From positions 3,458,001-3,522,000 of the forward strand of contig NZ_CP097329.1 in the NCBI RefSeq assembly GCF_030323025.1: a stretch of DNA of 64,000 nt. Direction: 5' to 3'. Within the stretch, counting starts at the first letter, position 1; each line of letters starts with the position of its first letter. The notes beneath the pieces were generated by a model. The model had not been told where the DNA came from and did not search any database. It saw only the letters and a program-made list of their open reading frames with translations. The translations under genes were made by a program, and so were the position numbers. Of this stretch, positions 38,738-47,085 are shown piece after piece. The DNA is from Pseudanabaena mucicola str. Chao 1806. Lineage in GTDB: Bacteria; Cyanobacteriota; Cyanobacteriia; Pseudanabaenales; Pseudanabaenaceae.

Positions 38738-38775
38738 AATTTGACAAGATCCATTTACACAAATCTCTCAAATTT

Positions 38776-39294
38776 TCATAAACCAGAAAAGTTGATAGGT
38801 ATTCCCTCTTGGTATGCTTTTAATGCTTCTAAACTAAATTCTTTAATTCCCATCAATACTTCAACTTTATTCCCAGATGAAATCGCGCCAACTAGTGCTT
38901 TTTGATTCATCGCATTCTTCCATCCAATTATGCAATCATCATATTGATTGAGTTGCATCTCTATCAAACCTTGCATAATATTTCCTGCATTATCTCCTAT
39001 GTTTTTCGGGAAAAATATTAGATATTCATCTAACTTTGTTGAAGGCTTCTTTTTCCCTAATCCAAAAGATAAGAAACCAGTGCTTTCAACACAAGCAAGA
39101 GTATTAGAAAGTTTATTGAGTAGTACACAGGCATCACTGCCAATGTTTGGGAGCAGCACTGGAGTCCAAAGCTGAGCATCAAGATCTTCACCTTCACTCT
39201 GCACTGCCTCAGAAGTTAGCTTATCCTTGCTAGGAAGAGCTGAAAGTGCAAGTTTTTCATTATTGACTTTAGTACAAATGCGAAAATAAATCAT
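38776..39294 (-). CDS. Hypothetical cassette protein
   Basis: 172 residues, soluble. Contains LWTPVLLPNIGSDACVLLNKL and TKLDEYLIFFPKNIGDNAG. No family recognised and no signal or membrane segment. The base composition is host-like. Single-gene cassette with a degenerate attC on its upstream side region. Confidence 0.6.
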   Translation of the reverse strand: MIYFRICTKVNNEKLALSALPSKDKLTSEAVQSEGEDLDAQLWTPVLLPNIGSDACVLLNKLSNTLACVESTGFLSFGLGKKKPSTKLDEYLIFFPKNIGDNAGNIMQGLIEMQLNQYDDCIIGWKNAMNQKALVGAISSGNKVEVLMGIKEFSLEALKAYQEGIPINFSGL

Positions 39295-39396
39295 TCTTAA
39301 TGCGCCTCTATTTCGTCGTGTTTGGAGCCTTTAGTATTCGACATAGCCCTCATGAGAATCATTCTACTGGAGAGAAATACTTTGTCCAGGAGGTCT

Positions 39397-39416
39397 GTCT
39401 AACGGTCTAGTTAGAC
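39397..39416 (-). repeat. Collapsed attC remnant (site 9)
   Basis: GTCTAACGGTCTAG joins straight to TTAGACC. It looks like the two ends of a subfamily attC (as at 47938) with everything between deleted, leaving a 20-bp palindrome-like scar. Confidence 0.6.
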
Positions 39417-39424
39417 CTTCTGCG

Positions 39425-39853
39425 CTACACTGTCCAATCTTCGGTTATTAAGTTCGGAACTTTACTGAAATCGCCAGTATTTCGGGTAAGCAAAATTAAA
39501 TTGTTGGAAATGGCGATTGCTGCAATTCTCAAGTCCATTGTAGCCACACGAACCTTCTGACTTCGCATCTCATCAAATATTGCGATCACTTTAGCATCAA
39601 ATGGTAAAACTGGAGCTTTTGCAAAACCGTTAAGAGTTTCTAACAACAGTGTATATCCACGAGCCATATCAGTATTGTTCTGGGCGCGATTGATGAAGCT
39701 GTGAGCGCCAATTACTTGCTCATGAAAACTAATAACCGATAAAGCAAAGTCTGTGATCGGATGTTGCGACATCCGCAAAGCTAATCGACTAAACTCCAAA
39801 CTGGAACGGCGCTGTAGAAAACTGATATGGTCGGTATCAAGCAAATATTTCAC
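39425..39853 (-). CDS. PIN-domain toxin (VapC-like)
   Basis: 142 residues. It begins MKYLLDTDHISFLQRR, the VapC N-terminus with its first catalytic Asp, then VISFHEQVIGAHSFI, PVLPFDAKVIAIF, VATMDLRIAAIAI and LLTRNTGDFSKVPNL. All acidic positions are in place. An RNase toxin paired with the short antitoxin directly upstream (2-nt gap). Confidence 0.88.
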   Translation of the reverse strand: MKYLLDTDHISFLQRRSSLEFSRLALRMSQHPITDFALSVISFHEQVIGAHSFINRAQNNTDMARGYTLLLETLNGFAKAPVLPFDAKVIAIFDEMRSQKVRVATMDLRIAAIAISNNLILLTRNTGDFSKVPNLITEDWTV

Positions 39854-39855
39854 GA

Positions 39856-40068
39856 TTATTTGCCAGTGTCATCAATCGGTCTGTCAGACTGTCGAAACTC
39901 GCGTCCATATTCTTGAGCTTCTAGAAAAGCTGCGTCATCAGAGATAGAACCTATGAGTCTTTCGAGCCAATTGTCGGAGCTAGGCTTACTGTCAAATTTA
40001 TGCTGGAGATCAAAAACCACTTGTTCAAGGGTTATCAAGCGTCGTTCAAGAGTTGCTGTGTCTAGCAT
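39856..40068 (-). CDS. Antitoxin partner of the VapC-like toxin
   Basis: 70 residues: a helical N-terminus (LERRLITLEQVVFDLQHKF) and an acidic tail (AQEYGREFRQSDRPIDD). Position and size fit an antitoxin. No clear DNA-binding domain. Confidence 0.7.
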   Translation of the reverse strand: MLDTATLERRLITLEQVVFDLQHKFDSKPSSDNWLERLIGSISDDAAFLEAQEYGREFRQSDRPIDDTGK

Positions 40069-40176
40069 GGCTGCTCCTAGATTGAAAGTTATAATTTAGT
40101 TGCGTAGTGCAAGGGCTTACTCTAGTCTAACTAAAAAATTGTAACTGTGTTCAAATTAGTGTCAATACAAACAGAA

Positions 40177-40218
40177 ACAAGGTGCGTTACATTTCATCAA
40201 CGCACCCTACAAGATCGG
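40177..40218. repeat. REP-like palindrome (copy b)
   Basis: ACAAGGTGCGTTACATTT then CATCAACGCACCCTACAAG: a hairpin with GGTGCGTT/AACGCACC arms, uninterrupted. It lies between two genes where an attC would be expected. Confidence 0.75.
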
Positions 40219-40241
40219 CTAATAGTGTTGGAGTAATATAG

Positions 40242-40625
40242 CTATCTGCATTCAATTACTGTGAAGCGATTAGCACCTTCATTGGAGAAGAAATTAGCTT
40301 GCAATTCCCCATCCGTATATCTCTCTGTCCATTTCCAATTTATTGTTCGATTTTTCCACCCAAAATCCTGACTTTGCCACTGAATTGCACTTGAATACCG
40401 TCTCCAACGACAGAATTGATTAGCAACCTCATTTTGGGCAGGTTTATTACAGCCATCCTGAAACCTGAAGGAGTTAAGACAAGCATCAATGTACTTCCCT
40501 TCAATCTGTGGATTTAAAAAAGTTTCTTTTAGATGTGCTGCGATGGTAGTGGATGAATTGAGAAAAATTAGAGATACAAAGAATGTAGAAGCTGCAAAAA
40601 CCTTTGAAGATATTTTCATTGCCAT
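40242..40625 (-). CDS. Exported hypothetical protein
   Basis: 127 residues. It has a signal peptide at residues 1-30 (VFAASTFFVSLIFLNSSTTIAA) and a mature domain with four Cys (DACLNSF, DGCNKPA, FCRWRR, VIECR) suggesting two disulfides. Probably periplasmic or secreted. Family not recognised. Shares its cassette with the TA pair to its left. Confidence 0.65.
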   Translation of the reverse strand: MAMKISSKVFAASTFFVSLIFLNSSTTIAAHLKETFLNPQIEGKYIDACLNSFRFQDGCNKPAQNEVANQFCRWRRYSSAIQWQSQDFGWKNRTINWKWTERYTDGELQANFFSNEGANRFTVIECR

Positions 40626-40645
40626 GACGCATAACTATATTTGTG

Positions 40646-40734
40646 GTCTAACGACCCCGTTCACCCGCCGCTAATAACCTCTCGAACTCAATGAAGAGAC
40701 TCAAAACGGTCGGCGTGCAACGGGATTGTTAGAA
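40646..40734 (-). repeat. attC site 10 (89 bp)
   Basis: Cores GTCTAAC and GTTAGAA, arms CCCCGTTCACCCGCCG / CGGTCGGCGTGCAACGGG. The right part recurs at 48979, where the left half is missing. Confidence 0.85.
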
Positions 40735-40798
40735 CTCACCAATCGCATCGGGAAGCATCTTGGATAGCAATTGACCAGAAATTGGTCGTTCACACCAG

Positions 40799-41191
40799 TC
40801 AGTTCATTGAGTTAAGACCAAACATATTGCCCTCAGTGTCTACGCACAGAGTCACCCAACCAAACTCCCCAATCGAGAACTTTGACCTGACAATCTTACC
40901 GTTTGCCGCAATGATTCGGGACTCTTGTACGGAACAATCTTCAACACTGAAGTAAACCACCGTGCCACCCACTCCAGGGCGGGAATGTTTCGATTTTACT
41001 AAAGCACCAGATGCACCATACGCTTTCATGTTTGCAGGAAAGCTCATCATTTGTGTTGCGCCTGTCGGGTCAATGATCTTCTCCAGTTTCTGACCAAGTA
41101 CACTCTCATAGAACGTAACAGCTCGATCCATATCTTCTACGTAAATATCAAACCAGCCGATTGCATTAGGCTTTTCCATGACATCCTCCAA
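40799..41191 (-). CDS. VOC-family (glyoxalase/bleomycin resistance-like) protein, copy 1
   Basis: 130 residues. VOC fold: NAIGWFDIYVEDMDRAVTFYESVLG, MMSFPANM, GGTVVYFSVEDCS and FGWVTLCVDTEGNMFGLNS. The metal-type Glu/His positions are partly present. VOC proteins of this size modify or bind small molecules, often in stress or drug resistance. Encoded downstream of the AraC regulator in the same cassette, with a gap of 54 nt. Confidence 0.85.
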   Translation of the reverse strand: MEDVMEKPNAIGWFDIYVEDMDRAVTFYESVLGQKLEKIIDPTGATQMMSFPANMKAYGASGALVKSKHSRPGVGGTVVYFSVEDCSVQESRIIAANGKIVRSKFSIGEFGWVTLCVDTEGNMFGLNSMN

Positions 41192-41245
41192 ATTGATTGT
41201 GGAGCACTCAGTATAGCCAGCACATTGCTGCTCGTATTGTAGAAA

Positions 41246-41986
41246 TCAGACATCGAACTTGGCGATGTACTTTGCGGGTGTGTAGCCCGTGACCTTGCGA
41301 AATGAATGAACATAGTGCGACTGATCTGCGTACAATTCAAGGTAGTGCCTTCTGAATGACTGTTGCACACGCAATACTTTAAGAAAATCATGTGGTGAGA
41401 AGCCAGTTATTTGCTTCAGTTTTCGCTGAAGTTGACGAGGTGAAAATTCCGTAAGTCTTGCCATGTCCGCCACAGTATGTATTTGATCAAGCTGCGTCAG
41501 AATTTCCTCTGTCAAAGCATTATGTTTTACCAACTCTTCTTTGAGAAACCACTGAACCAAGTCTGAAAGGGCTGGTAGTTTACGATTGAAATCCATATCT
41601 TTGATCTTTTCGCTGACTTGGATCAGTGGCAAACTGCCTAAATAGGGTGTCCCTACGTAGCGATCAACTATCTCCTCCGTTTTACCCTGCCATCCCCCCG
41701 GATAAAACTGAATACCAACATAGTGAAATGATTTTCCAAGGTTTAATACTTCAGCCTTGGTGCGAAGTGCAGTGACTCCCGCTATGTCCGTTTCGATTTG
41801 GTTGAACAGAATGTTCACGCAAGCATCGGGCAATGCATGGTAGTGAAAATCCTCTGGCAGATCGGTGATTGTTTTGAGTTCCCAAAAGCAATGTACTAAT
41901 CCAACGAGGCTGCTGGGCGGCGGTGCTTCTGAATACTGCACAGATAGAACTGATTTATCGATACCGTCCTGTATGGGGCTGTACAT
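41246..41986 (-). CDS. AraC-family regulator, copy 1
   Basis: 246 residues. The N-terminal ligand-type domain (residues 1-130; VHCFWELKT, YHALPDACVNILFN, VGIQFYPGGW) is followed by a C-terminal AraC double helix-turn-helix (DMARLTEFSPRQLQRKLKQITGFSPHDFLKVLRVQQS and VHSFRKVTGYTPAKYIAKF). It probably controls the VOC gene that follows it. Confidence 0.88.
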   Translation of the reverse strand: MYSPIQDGIDKSVLSVQYSEAPPPSSLVGLVHCFWELKTITDLPEDFHYHALPDACVNILFNQIETDIAGVTALRTKAEVLNLGKSFHYVGIQFYPGGWQGKTEEIVDRYVGTPYLGSLPLIQVSEKIKDMDFNRKLPALSDLVQWFLKEELVKHNALTEEILTQLDQIHTVADMARLTEFSPRQLQRKLKQITGFSPHDFLKVLRVQQSFRRHYLELYADQSHYVHSFRKVTGYTPAKYIAKFDV

Positions 41987-42003
41987 CCCAACTAGCTCAT
42001 GTG

Positions 42004-42220
42004 TTCTAACGGCTTAATTGAGCGGCAATTGATCGCCTCTAACTAAGCACAATTTACTCTGATTATTGTCTGATCCAATGATGTGTTATGCGCCGATCGC
42101 TTATCAATTATTTATCTTTGCGATCGCCAACAATCTATCGGAACTCATCAACGAAGCAGATAATTTTTGCTTGCTTAAACTTGGCTGATAATAGACAACT
42201 TTAATGAACGTATCGGTTAG
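42004..42220 (-). repeat. ORF-less cassette 2 (type A, 217 bp)
   Basis: attC 42004-42091 (arm variant TGATCCAAT) plus body. Markers: AACAAT, CAGATAA, AACGTAT. Lies immediately upstream of the VOC/AraC cassette. Confidence 0.85.
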
Positions 42221-42307
42221 GCATAACGGTCTAGTTGAGCCGCCTCAGTCAAACTTTGGCTTTTAAAGATCACTTTTGCTTAAGTCGGCTCCAACGCAGT
42301 GTTATGT
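42221..42307 (-). repeat. attC site 12 (87 bp)
   Basis: Cores GCATAAC and GTTATGT, arms AGTTGAGCCGCC / GTCGGCTCCAACG. Same subfamily as attC 3. Confidence 0.87.
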
Positions 42308-42316
42308 GTTTTTCTC

Positions 42317-42667
42317 TCACTTGAAGGGAATATACTCAACCGCGTTAATCCATTCATTAGGTTCAGAAGCCTTAGCAATCAATTCTAAATCCTTAACAAA
42401 TTGACCAATTGTGCCTCCAAGTTGATGACCAAAAATTAAGCCTGAAAACTGTTTGCCTTTTATCTGCCAAGTTTCGGCTAAAACTCTAAAGCGAATATCT
42501 TGGGTAAAGAGAACACGCTTAAGCTCCGTTACTCTTACCAAAAGCTGATCGTCAGGTAGCTCTGTAGTTCTGTCCTCAAATGCTGTCAATACGTCTATGC
42601 CTCGGCGACGCAACTGCTCGGTAATTGCTTGAGGAACATGAACATCCATGTACAACGGAATAGCCAT
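42317..42667 (-). CDS. DUF5615 PIN-like toxin
   Basis: 116 residues. It begins IPLYMDVHVPQAITEQLRRRGIDV, the DUF5615 opening, with LFTQDIRF as the second acidic site. These Mut7-C/PIN-like proteins pair with DUF433 antitoxins. It abuts the DUF433 gene (no gap), forming a TA operon. Confidence 0.85.
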   Translation of the reverse strand: MAIPLYMDVHVPQAITEQLRRRGIDVLTAFEDRTTELPDDQLLVRVTELKRVLFTQDIRFRVLAETWQIKGKQFSGLIFGHQLGGTIGQFVKDLELIAKASEPNEWINAVEYIPFK

Positions 42668-42979
42668 TTACAGGAGTCCTTTAGCTTTCATACGAATGTA
42701 GAAAGGTGACTTAGGGGCTTGAGTAATATTTGCTTGAACTTGCTGCCATTCCTGTCTGATTTCCTGGTCAATTTCTTCTTGATGGTCAAAATAGTAGCCC
42801 ATTGCTGCGTGAGCTTCGGCTAGGGTTAAGTAAAGGTGCTGACGACAGATCTCCTCTACTGACCAACCATAGGCAATATAGTCCATGACAATTTGGGCAA
42901 TTCTAATGCGCGGCAAGCGTTGCAAACGTGCGGCTTGATGGTCACTTTTTTCGATGTGTGGATAACTGAGGGTTAACAT
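42668..42979 (-). CDS. DUF433 antitoxin
   Basis: 103 residues with a helix-turn-helix: LPRIRIAQIVMDYIAYGWSVEEICRQHLYLTLAEAHAAMGYYF, a DUF433 signature. It lies directly before the DUF5615 toxin. Confidence 0.85.
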   Translation of the reverse strand: MLTLSYPHIEKSDHQAARLQRLPRIRIAQIVMDYIAYGWSVEEICRQHLYLTLAEAHAAMGYYFDHQEEIDQEIRQEWQQVQANITQAPKSPFYIRMKAKGLL

Positions 42980-43066
42980 AATGTTTTGTTTTTACCTAGC
43001 TAAGTTGCCATATTCTAACAATTTTTATCTTTGTCGGTACTAAATATAAACTGCTGAAACAAAACT

Positions 43067-43144
43067 TTAATTCTTATTTCCCCCTCCCAATAATATCGAA
43101 AGAAAAATAATGATCAACACCAAAATAATGATTACTACAGCCAT
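43067..43144 (-). CDS. 25-residue hydrophobic peptide
   Basis: ATG at 43144, stop at 43067. About 18 consecutive hydrophobic residues (AVVIIILVLIIIFLSILL) are followed by GGGNKN. A strong GAGGAG site lies 10 nt before the ATG. The start is about 20 nt into the cassette after the core site, where first cassette genes usually begin. It could be a small membrane toxin or regulator; no family is recognised. Confidence 0.5.
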   Translation of the reverse strand: MAVVIIILVLIIIFLSILLGGGNKN

Positions 43145-43164
43145 TGTTGTTTGACTCCTCATCA

Positions 43165-43250
43165 ACATAACGTTCCCGCTCACGGGATATGTGTAACTTT
43201 CGCGCTCAGTCAAAAGCCTAGTAAATTCCGGTGCAGCGCGGTTGTTAGGT
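43165..43250 (-). repeat. attC site 13 (86 bp)
   Basis: Cores ACATAAC and GTTAGGT, arms somewhat degenerate. Ends the pentapeptide-repeat cassette. Confidence 0.75.
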
Positions 43251-43270
43251 GGATTTGACCGTCAGGGTTA

Positions 43271-44056
43271 TTAGTAATTGTCTAACCTTACCATTGGAGT
43301 TTGTTGCTTTAGCTTTTCACGCTTTTCCAGATCTATTTCAGTGTTAGTAATCACCAACTGAATTTGATTTCCTGTAATAATCAGCGCTTCATCAATTGTT
43401 GAACGAGCTGCATATGAGTTGATGAGCATTGTTGGTCGTCTCGGATCTAGGAAGCTAAAACTCATCTTTGCATTCTTCAAGTTCAGATCCTCTAAACCAC
43501 AATGTTTAAATAGAACACCTCCAAGATCGGAATTTTCAAAATTAGATCGTGAAAAATCTACATTCACAAATTCACTTCCCCATAGAACCACATCTCTAAA
43601 ATCCATGTTTTCAAGGTATATCGAGTTCCCCTTTTCTGCAACCAAAGCTATTTGATGGAGATTGATATCTAGACGATGACGGTTCTCGTTTTCACGTGGG
43701 ATATTCAAAATAGAATTAAGTGAATCTATAAAAACTTCTACCATCTCTGATGACGTAACAGGAGGATTTTCTTGTCTACGGAATTTTTTTCGGATGCACT
43801 CATTTATGATGATATTGATCATCTCCTGCCTTCTATAGGGCAAATCGGTTGCAATTTGAACAAGTATATTGACCCCTCGCTTGATTGTCTTAGGTTTTTT
43901 TGTTTGGATTTTTCGAGTTGCACTTGCAATCAAGAAGGAAGTTCTAAGAAGCTTAATATTTTCATTCAGATATGTCGTGATAATTCCACCTATGACTGCA
44001 ATAATCAGTCCTTTTATTAGAAATTCTTCTATTAGTATCTTTGTTATACCTGTCAT
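43271..44056 (-). CDS. Membrane protein with short pentapeptide-repeat domain
   Basis: 261 residues. One N-terminal membrane helix (LIIAVIGGIITTYL), then a helical cytosolic part, then a pentapeptide-repeat stretch at about residues 145-205 (YLENMDFRDVVLWGSEFVNV, DFSRSNFENSDLGGVLF). The latter would form a small right-handed quadrilateral helix. Single-gene cassette. Function unknown. Confidence 0.75.
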   Translation of the reverse strand: MTGITKILIEEFLIKGLIIAVIGGIITTYLNENIKLLRTSFLIASATRKIQTKKPKTIKRGVNILVQIATDLPYRRQEMINIIINECIRKKFRRQENPPVTSSEMVEVFIDSLNSILNIPRENENRHRLDINLHQIALVAEKGNSIYLENMDFRDVVLWGSEFVNVDFSRSNFENSDLGGVLFKHCGLEDLNLKNAKMSFSFLDPRRPTMLINSYAARSTIDEALIITGNQIQLVITNTEIDLEKREKLKQQTPMVRLDNY

Positions 44057-44162
44057 TTATAGCTTCCATCACTTTTAACTAGCTTAGAACTCTAGAGCAA
44101 TAATACTTCAAGAGTCCTTTGTCACTCTATGACATACGTTCTGATTAACCCCAAAATAGACA

Positions 44163-44248
44163 ACCTAACGTTTGAGTTGAACCGCCTCAGATAAACTTTG
44201 ACTTTTAGAAATAACCTTGATATGGTCGGCTCCAACGCAGTGTTAGGC
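44163..44248 (-). repeat. attC site 14 (86 bp)
   Basis: Cores ACCTAAC and GTTAGGC, arms GTTGAACCGCC / GGTCGGCTCCAAC. Same subfamily as attC 3. Confidence 0.85.
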
Positions 44249-44620
44249 GGGGATTTGTACCGACTCATAAGGCTGAATGAGAATCTCAGCAGGAACTCCC
44301 AACTCTTGATTCAGCTTCCGAATCATCTCTAAGGTCAATGAACGTTTACGAGACAGAACCTCTGACACTCTAGCTCGACTACCTAAACATGGCTCCAAAT
44401 CACGCTGAGACCACCCACGGGTGTCCATGTAGTAATGAATTGCCTCGATTGGATCAGGTAGCTCGATTGGAAAGCGTTTCTTCTCATAAACTTCTACTAG
44501 AGTACTGAGGATATCTAGTCGATCATGTTGAGGCGTATTTGGGACTGCATCAAATAGTATCTCAATCTCTTGAAGAACTTGCTCATAATCAGTTTGGGTT
44601 CTAATTGGACGTATCTCCAT
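44243..44620 (-). CDS. HigA-type antitoxin (XRE helix-turn-helix)
   Basis: About 125 residues. The C-terminal XRE domain reads IHYYMDTRGWSQRDLEPCLGSRARVSEVLSRKRSLTLEMIRKL. I start at the second ATG (44620), which has AAAGGAG just upstream; the earlier ATG at 44638 overlaps the toxin stop. It neutralises the HigB-like toxin upstream and should repress the operon. The stop codon lies in the attC core. Confidence 0.87.
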   Translation of the reverse strand: MEIRPIRTQTDYEQVLQEIEILFDAVPNTPQHDRLDILSTLVEVYEKKRFPIELPDPIEAIHYYMDTRGWSQRDLEPCLGSRARVSEVLSRKRSLTLEMIRKLNQELGVPAEILIQPYESVQIPA

Positions 44621-44634
44621 AAATTGGACTCCTT

Positions 44635-44928
44635 TCATATTGTTTCTGCATCTACCTTGTCATACTCAGCATGAGTGCCAATAAATCGGATAAAAATAAT
44701 GCCAATGTCATAACGAATCGCCACAATTAACCGATAGGTGTTTCCTTTGATATTGAAAACAGCACGATTGTTCGCAATGATACTAGCACTACGATGATCA
44801 GCCTTAACGTCAATTGGACTCTGCCAACTAGCGTGAGACGCTTCGTAGTACCAAGTCTTCAGTGCTTCTTCGATATCTGGATGTTTCTCCCAGAAATTTC
44901 GTAGGGTGCTACGGGACAAGATACGCAT
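44635..44928 (-). CDS. HigB-type mRNA interferase toxin
   Basis: About 97 residues from the ATG at 44928 (MRILSRSTLRNFWEKHPD). RelE/HigB fold: ALKTWYYEASHASWQSPIDVK, FNIKGNTYRLIVAIRYD and VFIRF-type IIFIRFIGTHAEYDKV. The usual HigB catalytic basic and His residues are visible. A longer start at 44979 is unlikely. Toxin precedes antitoxin, as in classical HigBA. Confidence 0.87.
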   Translation of the reverse strand: MRILSRSTLRNFWEKHPDIEEALKTWYYEASHASWQSPIDVKADHRSASIIANNRAVFNIKGNTYRLIVAIRYDIGIIFIRFIGTHAEYDKVDAETI

Positions 44929-45020
44929 ACTAGTAATAATAACTTGATCCCATTTTTTGGGATCAAGAGATGCTAACAATTTTTTCTCAGTACTAAACTC
45001 AAAGTTAGTAAAGCAAAAAT

Positions 45021-45048
45021 GAGGTGTGCTACATTATAACGCACCTTT
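45021..45048. repeat. REP-like palindrome, degenerate (copy d)
   Basis: GAGGTGTGCTACATTATAACGCACC resembles the GGTGCGTTA...TAACGCACC element with several changes. Confidence 0.5.
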
Positions 45049-45087
45049 CAAGACAACTAAATTTGCCAGTCAACCAAAGTTTGATTT

Positions 45088-45654
45088 CTAAATGACTCTG
45101 CCAAAACGTGTCTTAGGGTCAAATACTGTTCCAAATAGAATTAGTCTCCTTCTCCCATCTTTATTTGGAACGACATCAATGTAGAAAGTTTCCTTAGCAT
45201 CAGGAATAGTAGAGTTGACGATGAAATTAGTAGTCGCTCCTGCTGCCGCTGATACTAGTGGGCAGGCAGTGCCAGCAGATGCGGCACAGGCAACACCAAC
45301 TCCTGCTGTTACCAACGTTTTTATGCTGACAGTAGCTGCTGTTCTCGCGTATTTGCCTCCTTGAACTGAGATAACGGCAATTGCTGGTTTTGGTACGTTG
45401 ATGCAGGTTTGTTTCCCAAGGGAAATAACTTGCTCAATAATGGGGCGGACGTTTCCATCCTTTAAATCAGCATAGGTATTTTTGCCTTGATCTTGAGTCA
45501 GTTTAATGTCATCAGGACTGTACCATCTAACTTTAGCTACATAGCCAGATTGGTTATAAACACACTGTTCCGCAGAAGCAGAGCTACCGAACATAAATGT
45601 ACTAACGACTGCGAAAGTACAAAAGGTGAATAGATTGATTTTGCTGATTTTCAT
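45088..45654 (-). CDS. Exported hypothetical protein
   Basis: 188 residues from the ATG at 45654. It has a signal peptide (LFTFCTFAVVSTFMFGSSASA) and a central Gly/Ala-rich hydrophobic stretch (VTAGVGVACAASAGTACPLVSAAAGATTNFIV). Family not recognised. A start at 45741 adds a polar stretch in front of the signal and is unlikely. No attC separates it from the HigBA pair or from the AraC gene to the right. Confidence 0.6.
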   Translation of the reverse strand: MKISKINLFTFCTFAVVSTFMFGSSASAEQCVYNQSGYVAKVRWYSPDDIKLTQDQGKNTYADLKDGNVRPIIEQVISLGKQTCINVPKPAIAVISVQGGKYARTAATVSIKTLVTAGVGVACAASAGTACPLVSAAAGATTNFIVNSTIPDAKETFYIDVVPNKDGRRRLILFGTVFDPKTRFGRVI

Positions 45655-45775
45655 TTTACTCGTCTGAATACTAAATTTTTTCTCTGTCTTGATATGGGAG
45701 CATAAAGACATAAATAAGTGTAAATACTTATATCGATTCAATCTTGCACTTTATTGCTGTTGTTGCACAAAATTG

Positions 45776-46693
45776 CTATGAATTGGAAAATTTTTTTGGT
45801 GTCACACCTGTCAGTCGCTTAAAGTGTCGATTTAGATGACTTTGATGCGTAAATCCACAAGCGATCGCCACTTCTGCGATCGCCATCTTTCCTCCTTTCA
45901 ACATCAGCTTTGCCCGCTCTACTCGCTGGCGGATTACATATTGGTGGGGGGTGAAGCCAGTTGATCGTTTAAAAGAACGGCAAAAGTGATAGGCGCTGAG
46001 TTGGGCGATCGCAGCTAGTTCTTCTAAGTTTAACTCTTGGTCTAGACGATCATTGATGTAGTCCTTTATCAGCGCCAGTTGTGTAGGAGACAAACCTCCG
46101 AGATAACAAACAAGCTTGTAATTGTGGGATGAATAGTTCCTTAGTAAATGAACTGCTAAAGCATTTGTCAGCGTTTCTGCATAAAGTCGTTCACCCAGTT
46201 TATGAGACTCCAAATCAGCCTTAAGTGCCATCCCAATTTGTAAAATCAGTGAATCGTAAATTTGGGCATAAGGCAGTAGCTCAATCTGATCAATTTCAAA
46301 TAATTCTTCTGCGTTACGGCTCAATAATTGTGAATCTAAATTGAGCATCATCACTTCGATTTGTTGCTCCCAACGCGCTTGATTGCTATGTTTCATTGGT
46401 ACTAGTGCCATCGCACCATCAGAAAACATTTGTCTTTGCGATCGCCTTTTTGCAATCCCGTCAACCTGCAAATCTGCGTAGTGTGAGCCTTTGCCCAAAT
46501 AGATTGCAATTAAATAGTGATCTAAGCAAGATTTTGGGGTTTCTCCTGCTGGAAGGTGCAAATATTCCAAACTAGCGCTGTTCCATCCTGCATCATAGCT
46601 TGTCAACGTAGGTCGAATTTGCAGTTGATCAGCATATCGTAGAGATACACCAGGATTAAGATTTTGCAAGTAGTCGCCTATGACTGCTTTCAT
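45776..46693 (-). CDS. AraC-family transcriptional regulator
   Basis: 305 residues. The N-terminal 190 residues form a cupin-like sensing domain. The C-terminal AraC domain reads LNLEELAAIAQLSAYHFCRSFKRSTGFTPHQYVIRQRVERAK and IAEVAIACGFTHQSHLNRHFKRLTGVTPKKF. It is unlike the other AraC genes in the array. GCGATCGC sites inside it suggest long residence in a cyanobacterial genome. Confidence 0.9.
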   Translation of the reverse strand: MKAVIGDYLQNLNPGVSLRYADQLQIRPTLTSYDAGWNSASLEYLHLPAGETPKSCLDHYLIAIYLGKGSHYADLQVDGIAKRRSQRQMFSDGAMALVPMKHSNQARWEQQIEVMMLNLDSQLLSRNAEELFEIDQIELLPYAQIYDSLILQIGMALKADLESHKLGERLYAETLTNALAVHLLRNYSSHNYKLVCYLGGLSPTQLALIKDYINDRLDQELNLEELAAIAQLSAYHFCRSFKRSTGFTPHQYVIRQRVERAKLMLKGGKMAIAEVAIACGFTHQSHLNRHFKRLTGVTPKKFSNS

Positions 46694-46738
46694 TGGTTAC
46701 CGATAACTTGGTGCATTGCTTCTTTTTTAGTTTTTGAA

Positions 46739-46952
46739 GCCTAACGGCTTAATTGAGAAGCAAGAGAACTTTCGCGCTCAACTGAAATATTAGAACTTAG
46801 TCCGCTCCAATGATTTGTTATGCACCGATCGCTTATCAATTATTTATCTTTGCGATCGCCGACAATCTATCGGAACTCATCAACGAAGCTGACAATTTTT
46901 GCTTGCTTAAACTTGGCTGACAATAGACAACTTTAACGAGCGTATCGGTTAG
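46739..46952 (-). repeat. ORF-less cassette 3 (type B variant, 214 bp)
   Basis: attC 46739-46823, with arm TTAATTGAGAAGCAAGAGAAC in place of the usual type B arm. Markers: GACAAT, CTGACAA, AGCGTAT. Lies just upstream of the AraC gene at 45776. Confidence 0.82.
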
Positions 46953-47063
46953 GCATAACGTTAAGTTCAGCCGCAGACAGCGGCTTGCTGCCTTTGGGCC
47001 AGAATGAAATGGAGGCCCAAAGGCAGCAAGCCGTTGGCTGTCGGCTGCAACGTTGTGTTAGGC
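46953..47063 (-). repeat. attC site 16 (111 bp)
   Basis: Cores GCATAAC and GTTAGGC. The long perfect stem has CGGCTTGCTGCCTTTGGGCC and its complement, giving a strong hairpin. Confidence 0.88.
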
Positions 47064-47085
47064 CCCACTCGATTTACCCGAATGC

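Larger units (their letters stand above)
40699..42011 (-). repeat. Duplicated cassette segment, copy 1 (1,313 bp)
   Basis: Matches 48979-50291 over its whole length, offset 8,280 bp, with no difference that I could see. It covers part of attC 10, the VOC gene and the AraC gene, and ends at the next core site. Confidence 0.85.

Noticed and set aside
43419-44078. Plus-strand frames opposite the pentapeptide-repeat gene
   Set aside because: Shadows of the minus-strand gene; no ribosome-binding site or domain.
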